DNA from: Burkholderiaceae bacterium 16
Lineage (GTDB): Bacteria > Pseudomonadota > Gammaproteobacteria > Burkholderiales > Burkholderiaceae
DNA length: 64,000 nt
Assembly (NCBI GenBank): GCA_000955785.1
Contig: JYOD01000084.1
Coordinates: 1-64,000, forward strand
Direction: 5' to 3'
Translations under genes and position numbers: made by a program
In this document: positions 1 to 7,855 of the stretch, one piece after another
Numbering within the stretch: the stretch's first letter is position 1
Layout of the letters: each line of letters starts with the position of its first letter
The notes under the pieces: model-generated
The model's database searches: none
Told to the model about the DNA's origin: nothing
What the model saw: the letters and a program-made list of their open reading frames with translations, nothing else

Positions 1-425
1 GGCGGAGCGCACCAGCGCCTGAGAACGCACCCCGCCGCTGGCAATGGCGGGTGGCCCAGCGCCGGATCACTAAAGCAGCATGCCGGGCGCCGCGCCCGGT
101 GTGCGCCACAAGTTCTGAACGGCACGATTGTCGCTTCATCAAGGTCCTTGCAAACGCCCGGCTCAACGCTTCTTCCGCATGCAGGAGCGCCGGCGCACAG
201 GTAGAACTCCACGCTACGCAAACTTGAGCCAGATCAACTGGCGTTCCGATCGCACTCCTATAGCGACGAAGAGGTTGCACGACGCGTTGGGAATGGGTCG
301 CGGTCTCAGGCAGACAGTGAGGCAGGTGGAAGCGCCGCCCAGTGCGAATGCTTCAGGTGTTCCGGGATTCCGCCTCGAAGCCGGGCGGCATCCGCTCGTC
401 GAACGAGCAGCAAACAGGCGCTGCC
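1..425. other. Left-edge region with no assigned gene
   Basis: Bases 2-22 read as a short open frame ending in TGA at 20-22 and could be the last codons of a gene outside the window; seven codons are too few to identify it. Two GC-rich hairpins follow: CCCGCC/GGCGGG at 31-51 and a near-perfect stem at 83-99 (CCGGGCGC against GCGCCCGG). They could end that upstream gene, but neither has a T tract. Other open frames here look like non-coding shadows. I see no promoter that I would defend. Confidence 0.35.
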
Positions 426-1553
426 ATGAAACCTGCACACCACAGAAGGCTCCCCGGCAACGCCAGCGACTTCGCTAGCCTGGTATCCCGGAAGCTGTGG
501 ATATGGTTCGGCGCGAGCGTGCTGCTCCCTGCCTGCACATCGCTCGGCCCCACCACCATTGTTGCGGACCGCTTCGACTACAGCGCCGCGATCGCCGATT
601 CCTGGAAACAGCGAACGCTGCTGAACATCGTCAAGCTCCGCTACGTGGACCTGCCAATTTTCGTGGACGTGGCATCGGTTGTCAGCGGCTATTCGCTGCA
701 AGCCGGCGTGTCGGTGAATGGCACCGTTTCGGCGGCCAATGCGGTGCAGGGCAATTTTCTGGCGTCGGGGGTACAAGGCGCCTATACAGACCGGCCCACT
801 ATCACCTATACGCCCGCGACCGGGCAACGATTCGTGCGCGGGCTGATGGAGCCGATCGATCCCAGGAACATTTTCCTCATGCTCAAGAGCGGCTATGCGG
901 CGGATTTTGTGTTAAGCATGACGGTCGAGTCGCTCAACGGCGTGCGCAATCGCACGATGGCCGCGGGGATCGTGCGGGAGGCGGACCCGGAGTTTCAGCG
1001 CGCAATCGAGTTACTGCGCGACGTGCAGGCCGCCGGCGCGTTCTCAATGCGCGCGGAAGAAGACAAGGTCAAGGGAACGACCGGCGTCTTGTTCTTCCGT
1101 CGCGAAGACATGCCTGCCGACGTCATGGAGAAGGTGGCCGAGATCCGCCGGCTGCTCAAACTGCCTGCCAATATCCAGAAGTTCACCCTAAGGTATTCCC
1201 CGGCCCGCGGCGCGGACGATGAATTGTCCGTTAACAGCCGCTCGATGCTGCAGATCATGCTTGCCTTTTCCAGCTATTTGGATGTCCCGGAGGCACACCT
1301 GACAGAACACAGCGCGCTGCCCGGGCTCGCGCAGACAGCATCGGAGACGCAACAGGGCGCTGTGCGGATTCACAGTGGCAAGGACAAGCCAGAGCAGACG
1401 TATGCCCCCGTGCGCTACCGCGACTACTGGTTCTGGATTGAGCATGGCGACCTGAAGACAAAACGTGCTCTCGCGGCGATCATGCTGTTCTTCACGCTGG
1501 TGGATACCGGCAGCAAGGAGCCACTGCCGCTGATCACCATTCCCGCGCAATAG
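426..1553 (+). CDS. Predicted lipoprotein of unknown function
   Basis: 375 residues. The start at 426 is preferred because a short basic stretch (MKPAHHRR) is then followed, after about 20 residues, by a hydrophobic segment ending in LLPAC, a plausible lipobox with Cys near position 36. A mature, mostly soluble domain follows with no transmembrane segment. It includes a Ser/Gly/Val-rich stretch (VVSGYSLQAGVSVNGTVS) and, later, the motif YRDYWFWIEHGDLKTKR. I do not recognise a characterised family; similar uncharacterised lipoproteins occur in Burkholderiaceae. It stands alone, with a long gap before the bd oxidase operon. A longer reading from 342 is possible but would bury the export signal. 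Confidence 0.7.
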   Translation: MKPAHHRRLPGNASDFASLVSRKLWIWFGASVLLPACTSLGPTTIVADRFDYSAAIADSWKQRTLLNIVKLRYVDLPIFVDVASVVSGYSLQAGVSVNGTVSAANAVQGNFLASGVQGAYTDRPTITYTPATGQRFVRGLMEPIDPRNIFLMLKSGYAADFVLSMTVESLNGVRNRTMAAGIVREADPEFQRAIELLRDVQAAGAFSMRAEEDKVKGTTGVLFFRREDMPADVMEKVAEIRRLLKLPANIQKFTLRYSPARGADDELSVNSRSMLQIMLAFSSYLDVPEAHLTEHSALPGLAQTASETQQGAVRIHSGKDKPEQTYAPVRYRDYWFWIEHGDLKTKRALAAIMLFFTLVDTGSKEPLPLITIPAQ

Positions 1554-1569
1554 CCGGCTATAGCCGGCT
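1552..1569. repeat. Perfect 18-bp palindrome after the lipoprotein gene
   Basis: AGCCGGCT-AT-AGCCGGCT overlaps the TAG stop of the lipoprotein gene; each half is itself palindromic. It may act as a transcription-end hairpin or protein site. The rest of the 411-base gap (to 1964) holds several CCGG-rich short repeats and the ribosome-binding site of cydA (GGAGGT at 1954-1959). I see no FNR/ANR-type TTGAT-N4-ATCAA box there. Confidence 0.5.
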
Positions 1570-1964
1570 CCCTCTCCGGCCGTCTTGCCGGTAATTCTGA
1601 TCCGGTCTTTTTGTCACCGGTTGCTTCTGTTATGTTCCTCGCACTGCCGGTAACATGCTCTCCATGGCATGCGCCCGGCGCGAAACGCACAAAATGCGCA
1701 ACACGCAGGATCGGGCACCGTGCCCAATCTCCCGGCAATGCTCATGGACATCCCCGCTTCAAACCTGCCCGCCCGGTCAGGCCCCGCCAAGGCCGCGGCA
1801 CCCCGCCGCCAGCCGATCCATCCACCTAGCACGAAAAATGCGCCTTCCAATACGCTCGCCCGGTGGTCTACTCTAGTGACTTGTGCTGCTGCTGCGCGCT
1901 GCGGCAAGGCCGCTCCCAGACTGGCAAGCCAGGCCCGTCGGCACAGCTTCACGGAGGTCACGAT

Positions 1965-3419
1965 ATGTTCGGCTTGAGCGCGCTCGACCTGGCACGGATC
2001 CAGTTCGGCTTCACCATTTCCTTCCATATCATCTTTCCCGCCATCACCATCGGCATGGCGAGTTACCTGGCGGTGCTGGAAGGCTGCTGGCTGCGCACCC
2101 AGAATACGGTCTACCGCGACCTCTATCATTTCTGGTCCAAGATATTTGCCGTCAATTTCGGCATGGGCGTGGTGTCCGGGCTGGTCATGGCTTACCAGTT
2201 CGGCACCAACTGGAGCTTCTTCTCGGACTTCGCCGGCAGCGTGACCGGCCCCCTGCTCGCCTATGAGGTGCTGACCGCGTTCTTCCTGGAAGCGGGCTTC
2301 CTCGGCGTGATGCTGTTCGGCTGGAACCGAGTCGGCCCCGGCCTGCATTTCTTCGCCACGCTGATGGTGGCGCTCGGCACGCTGATCTCGGCCACGTGGA
2401 TCCTGGCCTCCAACAGCTGGATGCAAACCCCGCAGGGATACGAGATCATCGACGGCCGCGTGGTCCCGGTGGACTGGCTGGCGGTGATCTTCAACCCGTC
2501 TTTCCCGTACCGGCTGGTGCACATGAGCGTGGCGGCATTCCTCGCGACCGCGCTGTTCGTGGGCGCCTCCGCCGCGTGGCACCTGCTGCGCCGGCGCGAC
2601 AACCCGGCCATCCGCAAGATGCTTTCGATGGCGATGTGGATGCTGCTGATCGTGGCGCCGATCCAGGCCGTGATCGGCGACATGCACGGCATCAACACGC
2701 TCAAGCACCAGCCGGCCAAGATCGCCGCGCTCGAAGGCCACTGGGAAAACCGCGGCGACGAAGCGCTGCCGCTGATCCTGTTCGGCTGGCCCGACATGAA
2801 GCGCGAGGAAACCCGTTTCGCGGTGGAAGTCCCGCGCCTTGGCAGCCTGATCCTCACCCATACCTGGGATGGCCAGATCAAGGGACTGAAGGAGTTCGCG
2901 CCGGAGGACCGGCCCAACGCCACCATCATCTTCTGGTGCTTCCGCATCATGGTGGGGCTTGGCATGCTGATGATCTTGCTCGGGCTCTGGAGCCTGCTGC
3001 TGCGGCGTGGCGAAAGGCTCTTCCACTCCCGCGCCTTCCTGCGCATGGCGCTATGGATGGGCCCGGCGGGGCTGATCGCGCTGCTGGCGGGCTGGTTCAC
3101 CACCGAAATCGGACGCCAGCCCTGGGTGGTCTACGGCGTGATGCGCACCGCCGACGCGGTCTCGCCGCACGGCGTGCCGGAACTGGCGTTCTCGCTCGCG
3201 CTGTTCGTGGTGGCTTATTTCTTCGTGTTCGGCGTGGGCATCGCCTACATGATGCGGCTGGTGCGCAAGGGCCCGGTCATGCATGAAGGCGACCCGGAAC
3301 CCGATGGCGGCCACGGCGTGGAAGGCACTCCGGCGCGCCCGCTGTCCGCCGTGGACGATCCGGGCGATGTGCCGGACGCCGTGGCCTCCGCTAACCGTCT
3401 GGCCGATCGCAGGAGCTGA
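1965..3419 (+). CDS. cydA: Cytochrome bd ubiquinol oxidase subunit I (CIO type)
   Basis: 484-residue haem-binding subunit of a bd-type quinol oxidase, which reduces oxygen to water at the inner membrane without pumping protons. The start at 1965 is set by GGAGGT seven bases upstream. The proximal haem ligand sits in ISFHIIFP near residue 20. The acidic pair expected in helix 3 is in YEVLTAFFLEAGF, a further conserved His is in RLVHMSVAAF, and the C-terminal signature is TEIGRQPWVVYG. The periplasmic Q-loop is short, as in cyanide-insensitive (CioA) enzymes rather than the long-loop E. coli CydA. It is followed five bases later by cydB, and a third small subunit completes the operon. Very confident on family; the CIO label rests on the loop length. 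Confidence 0.96.
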   Translation: MFGLSALDLARIQFGFTISFHIIFPAITIGMASYLAVLEGCWLRTQNTVYRDLYHFWSKIFAVNFGMGVVSGLVMAYQFGTNWSFFSDFAGSVTGPLLAYEVLTAFFLEAGFLGVMLFGWNRVGPGLHFFATLMVALGTLISATWILASNSWMQTPQGYEIIDGRVVPVDWLAVIFNPSFPYRLVHMSVAAFLATALFVGASAAWHLLRRRDNPAIRKMLSMAMWMLLIVAPIQAVIGDMHGINTLKHQPAKIAALEGHWENRGDEALPLILFGWPDMKREETRFAVEVPRLGSLILTHTWDGQIKGLKEFAPEDRPNATIIFWCFRIMVGLGMLMILLGLWSLLLRRGERLFHSRAFLRMALWMGPAGLIALLAGWFTTEIGRQPWVVYGVMRTADAVSPHGVPELAFSLALFVVAYFFVFGVGIAYMMRLVRKGPVMHEGDPEPDGGHGVEGTPARPLSAVDDPGDVPDAVASANRLADRRS

Positions 3420-3424
3420 TCATC

Positions 3425-4432
3425 ATGGGCATCGACCTTTCTCTTATCTGGATCCTCATCATCTTCTTTGGCGTGATGATGTATGTGGTCATGGACGGCT
3501 TCGACCTTGGCATCGGCATGCTGTATCCCTTCGTGCCGGACCGCCATGACCGCGACGTGATGATGAACACGGTGGCGCCGGTGTGGGACGGCAACGAGAC
3601 CTGGCTGGTGCTGGGCGGCGCGGGGCTGCTGGCCGCCTTCCCGCTGGCTTACTCGCTGGTGCTCAGCGCGCTCTACCTGCCTCTGATCTTCATGCTGCTG
3701 GGGCTGATCTTCCGCGGCGTGGCGTTCGAGTTCCGCTTCAAGGCCAACGACCGCGAGCGCCACGTCTGGGACAAGGCGTTTATCTGCGGCTCGCTGGTGG
3801 CGGCCTTCTTCCAGGGCGTTTCGCTGGGCGCGTATATCGATGGCATCAAGGTCAGCGGGCGCAGCTTTGCCGGCGGGCCGCTGGACTGGCTGCAGCCCTT
3901 CCCGCTGTTCTGCGGGCTAGGCGTGGTGGTGGCCTATACCGTGCTGGGCAGCACCTGGCTGATCGTGAAGACCGAAGGCAAGCTGCACGAGCGCATGCTG
4001 GAACTCACCGGCAAGCTGGCCTGGGTGCTGCTGGCGGTGATCGTGGTGATCAGCATCTGGACGCCGATCTCGCAGCCGCGCATTGCCGAGCGCTGGTTCA
4101 GCTTCCCCAACCTGATCTGGTTCGCGCCGGTGCCGCTGCTGGTGGCGTTTGCCATGTACCGGCTGATCCGTTCGTTGCAGCAGCATGCCCACCTGGCGCC
4201 GTTCATGTACACGCTGGCGCTGGTCTTCCTGGGCTATAGCGGGCTGGCGATCAGCGTGTGGCCCAACATCGTGCCGCCCGACATCTCGATCTATGCCGCT
4301 GCCGCGCCAGCGCAAAGCCAGGGCTTTGCGCTGGTGGGCGCGCTGTTCATCATTCCCTTCATCCTGATGTACACGGTGTGGTCGTACTACGTGTTCAGGG
4401 GCAAGGTACGGCATGGGGAGGGCTATCACTGA
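3425..4432 (+). CDS. cydB: Cytochrome bd ubiquinol oxidase subunit II (CIO type)
   Basis: 335-residue integral membrane partner of CydA. It begins with the expected helix (LIWILIIFFGVMMYVVMDGF), followed by FDLGIGMLYPF, and carries the conserved VWDGNETWLV motif. Multiple hydrophobic helices run to the C-terminus (PFILMYTVWSYYVFRGKV). AGGAGC lies just ahead of the ATG. The stop codon shares its last A with the ATG of the next small gene (TGATG), typical of translational coupling. It stabilises the haem-bearing subunit in the inner membrane. Confidence 0.95.
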   Translation: MGIDLSLIWILIIFFGVMMYVVMDGFDLGIGMLYPFVPDRHDRDVMMNTVAPVWDGNETWLVLGGAGLLAAFPLAYSLVLSALYLPLIFMLLGLIFRGVAFEFRFKANDRERHVWDKAFICGSLVAAFFQGVSLGAYIDGIKVSGRSFAGGPLDWLQPFPLFCGLGVVVAYTVLGSTWLIVKTEGKLHERMLELTGKLAWVLLAVIVVISIWTPISQPRIAERWFSFPNLIWFAPVPLLVAFAMYRLIRSLQQHAHLAPFMYTLALVFLGYSGLAISVWPNIVPPDISIYAAAAPAQSQGFALVGALFIIPFILMYTVWSYYVFRGKVRHGEGYH

Positions 4433-4590
4433 TGGCGGCGACGAACCACGGCGGCCGCGCGCAGCCGCCCAAGCCATGGCTCAAGCGGGTCGGCTGGCTG
4501 GCGCTGATCTGGGTAGCCAGCGTGGCGGCGCTGGGTGTGGCGGCCTTGCTTCTGCGCCTGCTGATGGGGCTGGCCGGCATGCATAGCTGA
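4432..4590 (+). CDS. DUF2474-type small subunit of bd oxidase (CydX-like)
   Basis: 52 residues: a basic, Pro-rich cytosolic head (PPKPWLKRVGW) and one long transmembrane helix. This matches the small DUF2474 proteins that follow cioAB operons and are thought to play the role CydX plays in E. coli, holding the bd oxidase together. Its ATG overlaps the TGA of cydB by one base, so it is very likely co-translated. Genes this short are often missed in automatic annotation. Confidence 0.85.
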   Translation: MAATNHGGRAQPPKPWLKRVGWLALIWVASVAALGVAALLLRLLMGLAGMHS

Positions 4591-4610
4591 GGTGGCACGC
4601 CGGCCCGCCT

Positions 4611-5375
4611 TCACGCGGAGAGACCACCGTCCACGCCGATGCTCTGCCCGTGGATAAAGCGGCCGGCGGGCGACGCCAGCAACACGGCCAGGCCCGCCAC
4701 ATCCTTCGCCTCGCCGATACGGCGCATCGGAATGCCGGCGGCGAGCCTCGCTTCCTGCTCCGGATTGCCCCACAGCGCCTCGCGCGAGAACTCGGTGCGC
4801 ACCGGGCCGGGGTTGATCGCATTCACATTGATGCCCTTCGGCCCCAGTTCCAACGCCAGGCTGCGCACGGCCCCGTCGGTGGCTGCCTTGGTGATGCTGT
4901 ACAGGCCAAGCATGGCCGAGCCGCGCTTGGCCGCAATGCTCGACATAAAGATGATGGCGCCGTCGCCGCGTCCGATCATCTGCGGGGCCAGCGCATTGAC
5001 CAGCACCAGGTTACCCCGCACATTGCCGGCCATGGCTTGCTCAAACACTTCCGGACCCTGGCTCAGCAGTGACCCGGCCACGCCGCTGCCCGCCGCATTC
5101 AGCACCAGCGCATCCACACGGCCGTAGGCGTCCAGCGCCTGGCTGGCAAACGCCTGGATGCTTTCCAGGTTGCCGATATCGCAAGCGATGCCTTTGGCCT
5201 TGAACCCCTCGCCTTCCAGCGCGGCGGCTACCGCTTCGGAAGCTGCCTGGTCGCGGCCGGACACCACCAGCGCGGCGCCGGAGGCACCCAACGCACGCGC
5301 CATTTCCAGGCCCATGCCCTTGGTGGAGCCGGTGATGACGGCAACGCGGCCGGTGAGATCGAACAAGTTCTGCAT
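4611..5375 (-). CDS. SDR family NAD(P)-dependent oxidoreductase
   Basis: 254 residues, classical short-chain dehydrogenase. The cofactor motif TGSTKGMG is near residue 16, NAAG is near residue 94, the catalytic Ser is in IFMSSIA, and the YSITK pair (YxxxK) is near residue 160. The C-terminal IGVDGGLSA end is typical of 3-oxoacyl-ACP-reductase-like SDRs; the substrate cannot be told from sequence. It is convergent with the bd oxidase operon and divergent from a TetR gene across 147 bases, so it is the likely target of that regulator. Confidence 0.9.
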   Translation of the reverse strand: MQNLFDLTGRVAVITGSTKGMGLEMARALGASGAALVVSGRDQAASEAVAAALEGEGFKAKGIACDIGNLESIQAFASQALDAYGRVDALVLNAAGSGVAGSLLSQGPEVFEQAMAGNVRGNLVLVNALAPQMIGRGDGAIIFMSSIAAKRGSAMLGLYSITKAATDGAVRSLALELGPKGINVNAINPGPVRTEFSREALWGNPEQEARLAAGIPMRRIGEAKDVAGLAVLLASPAGRFIHGQSIGVDGGLSA

Positions 5376-5459
5376 GATGGATTCTCCTGAGGGAAAGTCA
5401 GCGCCGCCCGCATCGGTGATGCTGTTGGCGGCGCCCGTTTAAATGATAAACAACATCTA

Positions 5460-5488
5460 TTGAATAAATTATGGCCATCATCTAAACT
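5460..5488 (+). promoter_or_regulatory. Predicted sigma70 promoter of the TetR gene
   Basis: TTGAAT (5460-5465) and TAAACT (5483-5488) are separated by exactly 17 bases, 34 bases upstream of the TetR start codon. The surrounding AT-rich patch (about 5440-5485) is the only one in the divergent intergenic region, so the SDR promoter and the TetR operator probably overlap it. Confidence 0.5.
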
Positions 5489-5522
5489 CCGGTCAAGCAG
5501 AGTTTTGGCAGGAGAGACAAAC

Positions 5523-6119
5523 ATGGCGCGCGCATCACGAGAGCAGGCAGAGAAGCACCGGGAAGCCATCGAGCAGGCTTCCTCCAGATTGTTTCGCGAA
5601 CGCGGACTGAACGGCGTGAGCGTGGCGGAACTGATGGCCGGCGCCGGCCTCACGCACGGCGGCTTCTACGGACACTTCTCGTCAAAGGACGCGCTGGCCG
5701 CGCAGGCGAGCAAGCGCGCCTTCGAGGAATCCGCGCAGCGCTGGACACGGCGCATCGAGCGCGCCGAAGGTGACAAGCGGGCGATGCGCGCCAGCCTGGT
5801 CGAGCCCTATCTGACCAAGGCGCATTGCACCAGCCCCGGCGATGGCTGCGCGGCGGTGGCCCTGGCCAGCGACATTGCCCGCGAACCGGCGGACAAGCCG
5901 GTGCGCCAGGTCTATATCGATGGCTTCAGGCAAATGGTCGAAGACTGGATGAAGACGGTCGACCACGAAGACCCGGCCGAGCGGCGCAAGCTGGCACTGG
6001 CGCAACTCGCCACGCTGGTGGGCGCGATGACCCTGGCGCGGGCCACCGAAGGCGATGCCCTGTCCGAAGACATCCTCGCCGCCGCGCGGGAGATGCTGCT
6101 GGGCCCGCTCGCGCAATAA
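5523..6119 (+). CDS. TetR/AcrR family transcriptional regulator
   Basis: 198 residues. The start at 5523 follows GGCAGGAGAGACAAAC, a good ribosome-binding site. The N-terminal helix-turn-helix runs roughly 30-55 (VAELMAGAGLTHGGFYGHF, then SSKDAL), the TetR hallmark. The C-terminal ligand-binding half is typical of TetR proteins that repress a divergent oxidoreductase gene. It is divergent from the SDR and is followed after 39 bases by an MFS transporter on the same strand. Autoregulation and control of both neighbours is an inference from layout. Confidence 0.9.
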   Translation: MARASREQAEKHREAIEQASSRLFRERGLNGVSVAELMAGAGLTHGGFYGHFSSKDALAAQASKRAFEESAQRWTRRIERAEGDKRAMRASLVEPYLTKAHCTSPGDGCAAVALASDIAREPADKPVRQVYIDGFRQMVEDWMKTVDHEDPAERRKLALAQLATLVGAMTLARATEGDALSEDILAAAREMLLGPLAQ

Positions 6120-6158
6120 CGAACACCTCACAGAATCCCCAACGCCCCCGGATATCCC

Positions 6159-7478
6159 ATGTTCGCTCAAGCGCTTTCCAGCCGGCTCGACCGGCGCGGC
6201 ATCCACTACGCGTGGCTGATCGCCGCGATCACCTTCTGCGTGATGCTGACCACCTCGGCCGCGCTCGGCTTGCCCGGCGCTTTCCTCAAGCCGCTGACGC
6301 GCGAGATGGGCTGGGACACCGACCAGATCTCGTCGATCCTGGCCTTCCGCTTTGCGCTGTTCGGCCTGATGGCGCCGTTCTCGGCCATCCTGATGGAACG
6401 CTTCGGCGTGCGCAATGTGGTCTGGGCAGCGCTGGCGCTGATCGCCGGCGGCATGGCGCTGGCCACCGTGGCAACCGAACTCTGGCAGTTGTTTATCGCC
6501 TGGGGCCTGATGCTCGGCGTTGGCTCCGGCCTGACCGCGCTGGTGCTCGCCGCCGTGGTCGCCAGCCGCTGGTTCAGCGCGCGGCGCGGGCTGGTGATCG
6601 GCATCCTGACGGCCAGTTCGGCCACCGGCCAGCTGGCCTTCCTGCCCGTGGCAGCCTGGCTGATCGAGCATATGGGCTGGCGCATCGCCGTGCTGCCGGT
6701 GCTGGGGGCATGCGCCTTGCTGGCGGTACTGGTGTTCTGCTTCATGCGCAACCGACCCGGCGATGTGGGCCTCAGCGCCTACGGCGAAGTGCCCGTGCAT
6801 GCGCCCGCCGCGCCGCCGCATGCCAGCGCGCCGCCCGCGCCGCTGACCTTGCGCGGCCCCTTCGTTGTGCTGCGCGATGCTGCCCGCAGCCAGACCTTCT
6901 GGATCCTGGCCGGCACCTTCTTCATCTGCGGCCTGAGCACCAATGGGCTGATCCAGACCCACTTCATCTCGCTGTGCGCGGACTTCGGCATGGCCGCGGT
7001 GCCCGCCGCCGGCGCACTGGCGATGATGGGCGCATTCGACTTCGTCGGCACCATCCTGTCGGGCTGGCTGTCGGACCGCTACGATTGCCGCAAGCTGCTG
7101 TTCTGGTACTACGGGCTGCGCGGGCTGTCGCTGTTCTGGCTGCCGCACTCCACGTTCACGCTGTACGGCTTGTCGATCTTCGCCATGTTCTACGGCCTGG
7201 ACTGGATCGCCACGGTGCCGCCGACGGTGAAGCTGGCCGGCTCCGTCTTCGGAAAGGAGCGCGCGCCGATGGTGTTCGGCTGGATCTTTGCGGCCCACCA
7301 GGTCGGCGCCGCCACGGCCGCGTTTGGCGCGGGCCTCACGCGCACCCTGCTGCTGACCTATACCCCGGCCCTGTACGCGGCGGGCGCGGCCTGCGTAGTG
7401 GCCGCCCTGCTGGCGCTGATGGTCCGGCGCACGGCCACGCAAGCCAGAGGCGCGTCCAATCAAACAGCCAAGGCCTGA
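6159..7478 (+). CDS. MFS transporter
   Basis: 439 residues with about 12 hydrophobic segments. The N-half contains the major-facilitator loop (LMERFGVRNVVW) and the second half a matching loop (GWLSDRYDCRKLLF). The overall look is that of monocarboxylate/OFA-type MFS permeases. A His/Ala/Pro-rich central cytoplasmic loop (about residues 205-225) separates the halves. It probably shares transcription with the TetR gene 39 bases upstream. The direction of transport and the substrate are unknown. Confidence 0.88.
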   Translation: MFAQALSSRLDRRGIHYAWLIAAITFCVMLTTSAALGLPGAFLKPLTREMGWDTDQISSILAFRFALFGLMAPFSAILMERFGVRNVVWAALALIAGGMALATVATELWQLFIAWGLMLGVGSGLTALVLAAVVASRWFSARRGLVIGILTASSATGQLAFLPVAAWLIEHMGWRIAVLPVLGACALLAVLVFCFMRNRPGDVGLSAYGEVPVHAPAAPPHASAPPAPLTLRGPFVVLRDAARSQTFWILAGTFFICGLSTNGLIQTHFISLCADFGMAAVPAAGALAMMGAFDFVGTILSGWLSDRYDCRKLLFWYYGLRGLSLFWLPHSTFTLYGLSIFAMFYGLDWIATVPPTVKLAGSVFGKERAPMVFGWIFAAHQVGAATAAFGAGLTRTLLLTYTPALYAAGAACVVAALLALMVRRTATQARGASNQTAKA

Positions 7479-7741
7479 GTTTCGCGGCGCCAGCCGCCGC
7501 CGCTGCGCTGCCTCCATCGCCATGACGGGGACAGCGCAGCGCGATTGATACTCCGCTACGCGCGGCGTCCCGGCTTTTCCCCTCCCATCTCCGCACTTCT
7601 CCGCAGTCTTCGAAGGCCACCTCCTCGGCCAGATCTTCCCCCAAATCCCGGCTCCCGCCGCCCACGCCAGGGCTCGCGCATGCGTCGCTGCGCCTGTCGC
7701 CTCAAGAATCCGAATAGGCGCATCAGCATTCTTTGCCTCCC

Positions 7742-7757
7742 TGTCACCCGGGTGACA
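7742..7757. promoter_or_regulatory. Perfect 16-bp palindrome upstream of the phosphatase-lipase genes
   Basis: TGTCACCC/GGGTGACA is a spacer-free perfect palindrome in the 377-base gap 7479-7855, 98 bases before the start codon of the phosphatase-like lipoprotein. It looks like an operator for a dimeric regulator; which one is not known. The halves resemble Pho-box half-sites (TGTCAY), but inverted instead of directly repeated. The rest of the gap is C-rich and unremarkable. Confidence 0.45.
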
Positions 7758-7855
7758 ACCCCTTTTCTTACTCTGCGAACGCGTCGCGGGGAGCGCGATC
7801 GGCAGCGCCGGCAATTCGGCGTACCGCTTCAGACAACAGAAAAGAGGGATCGGAT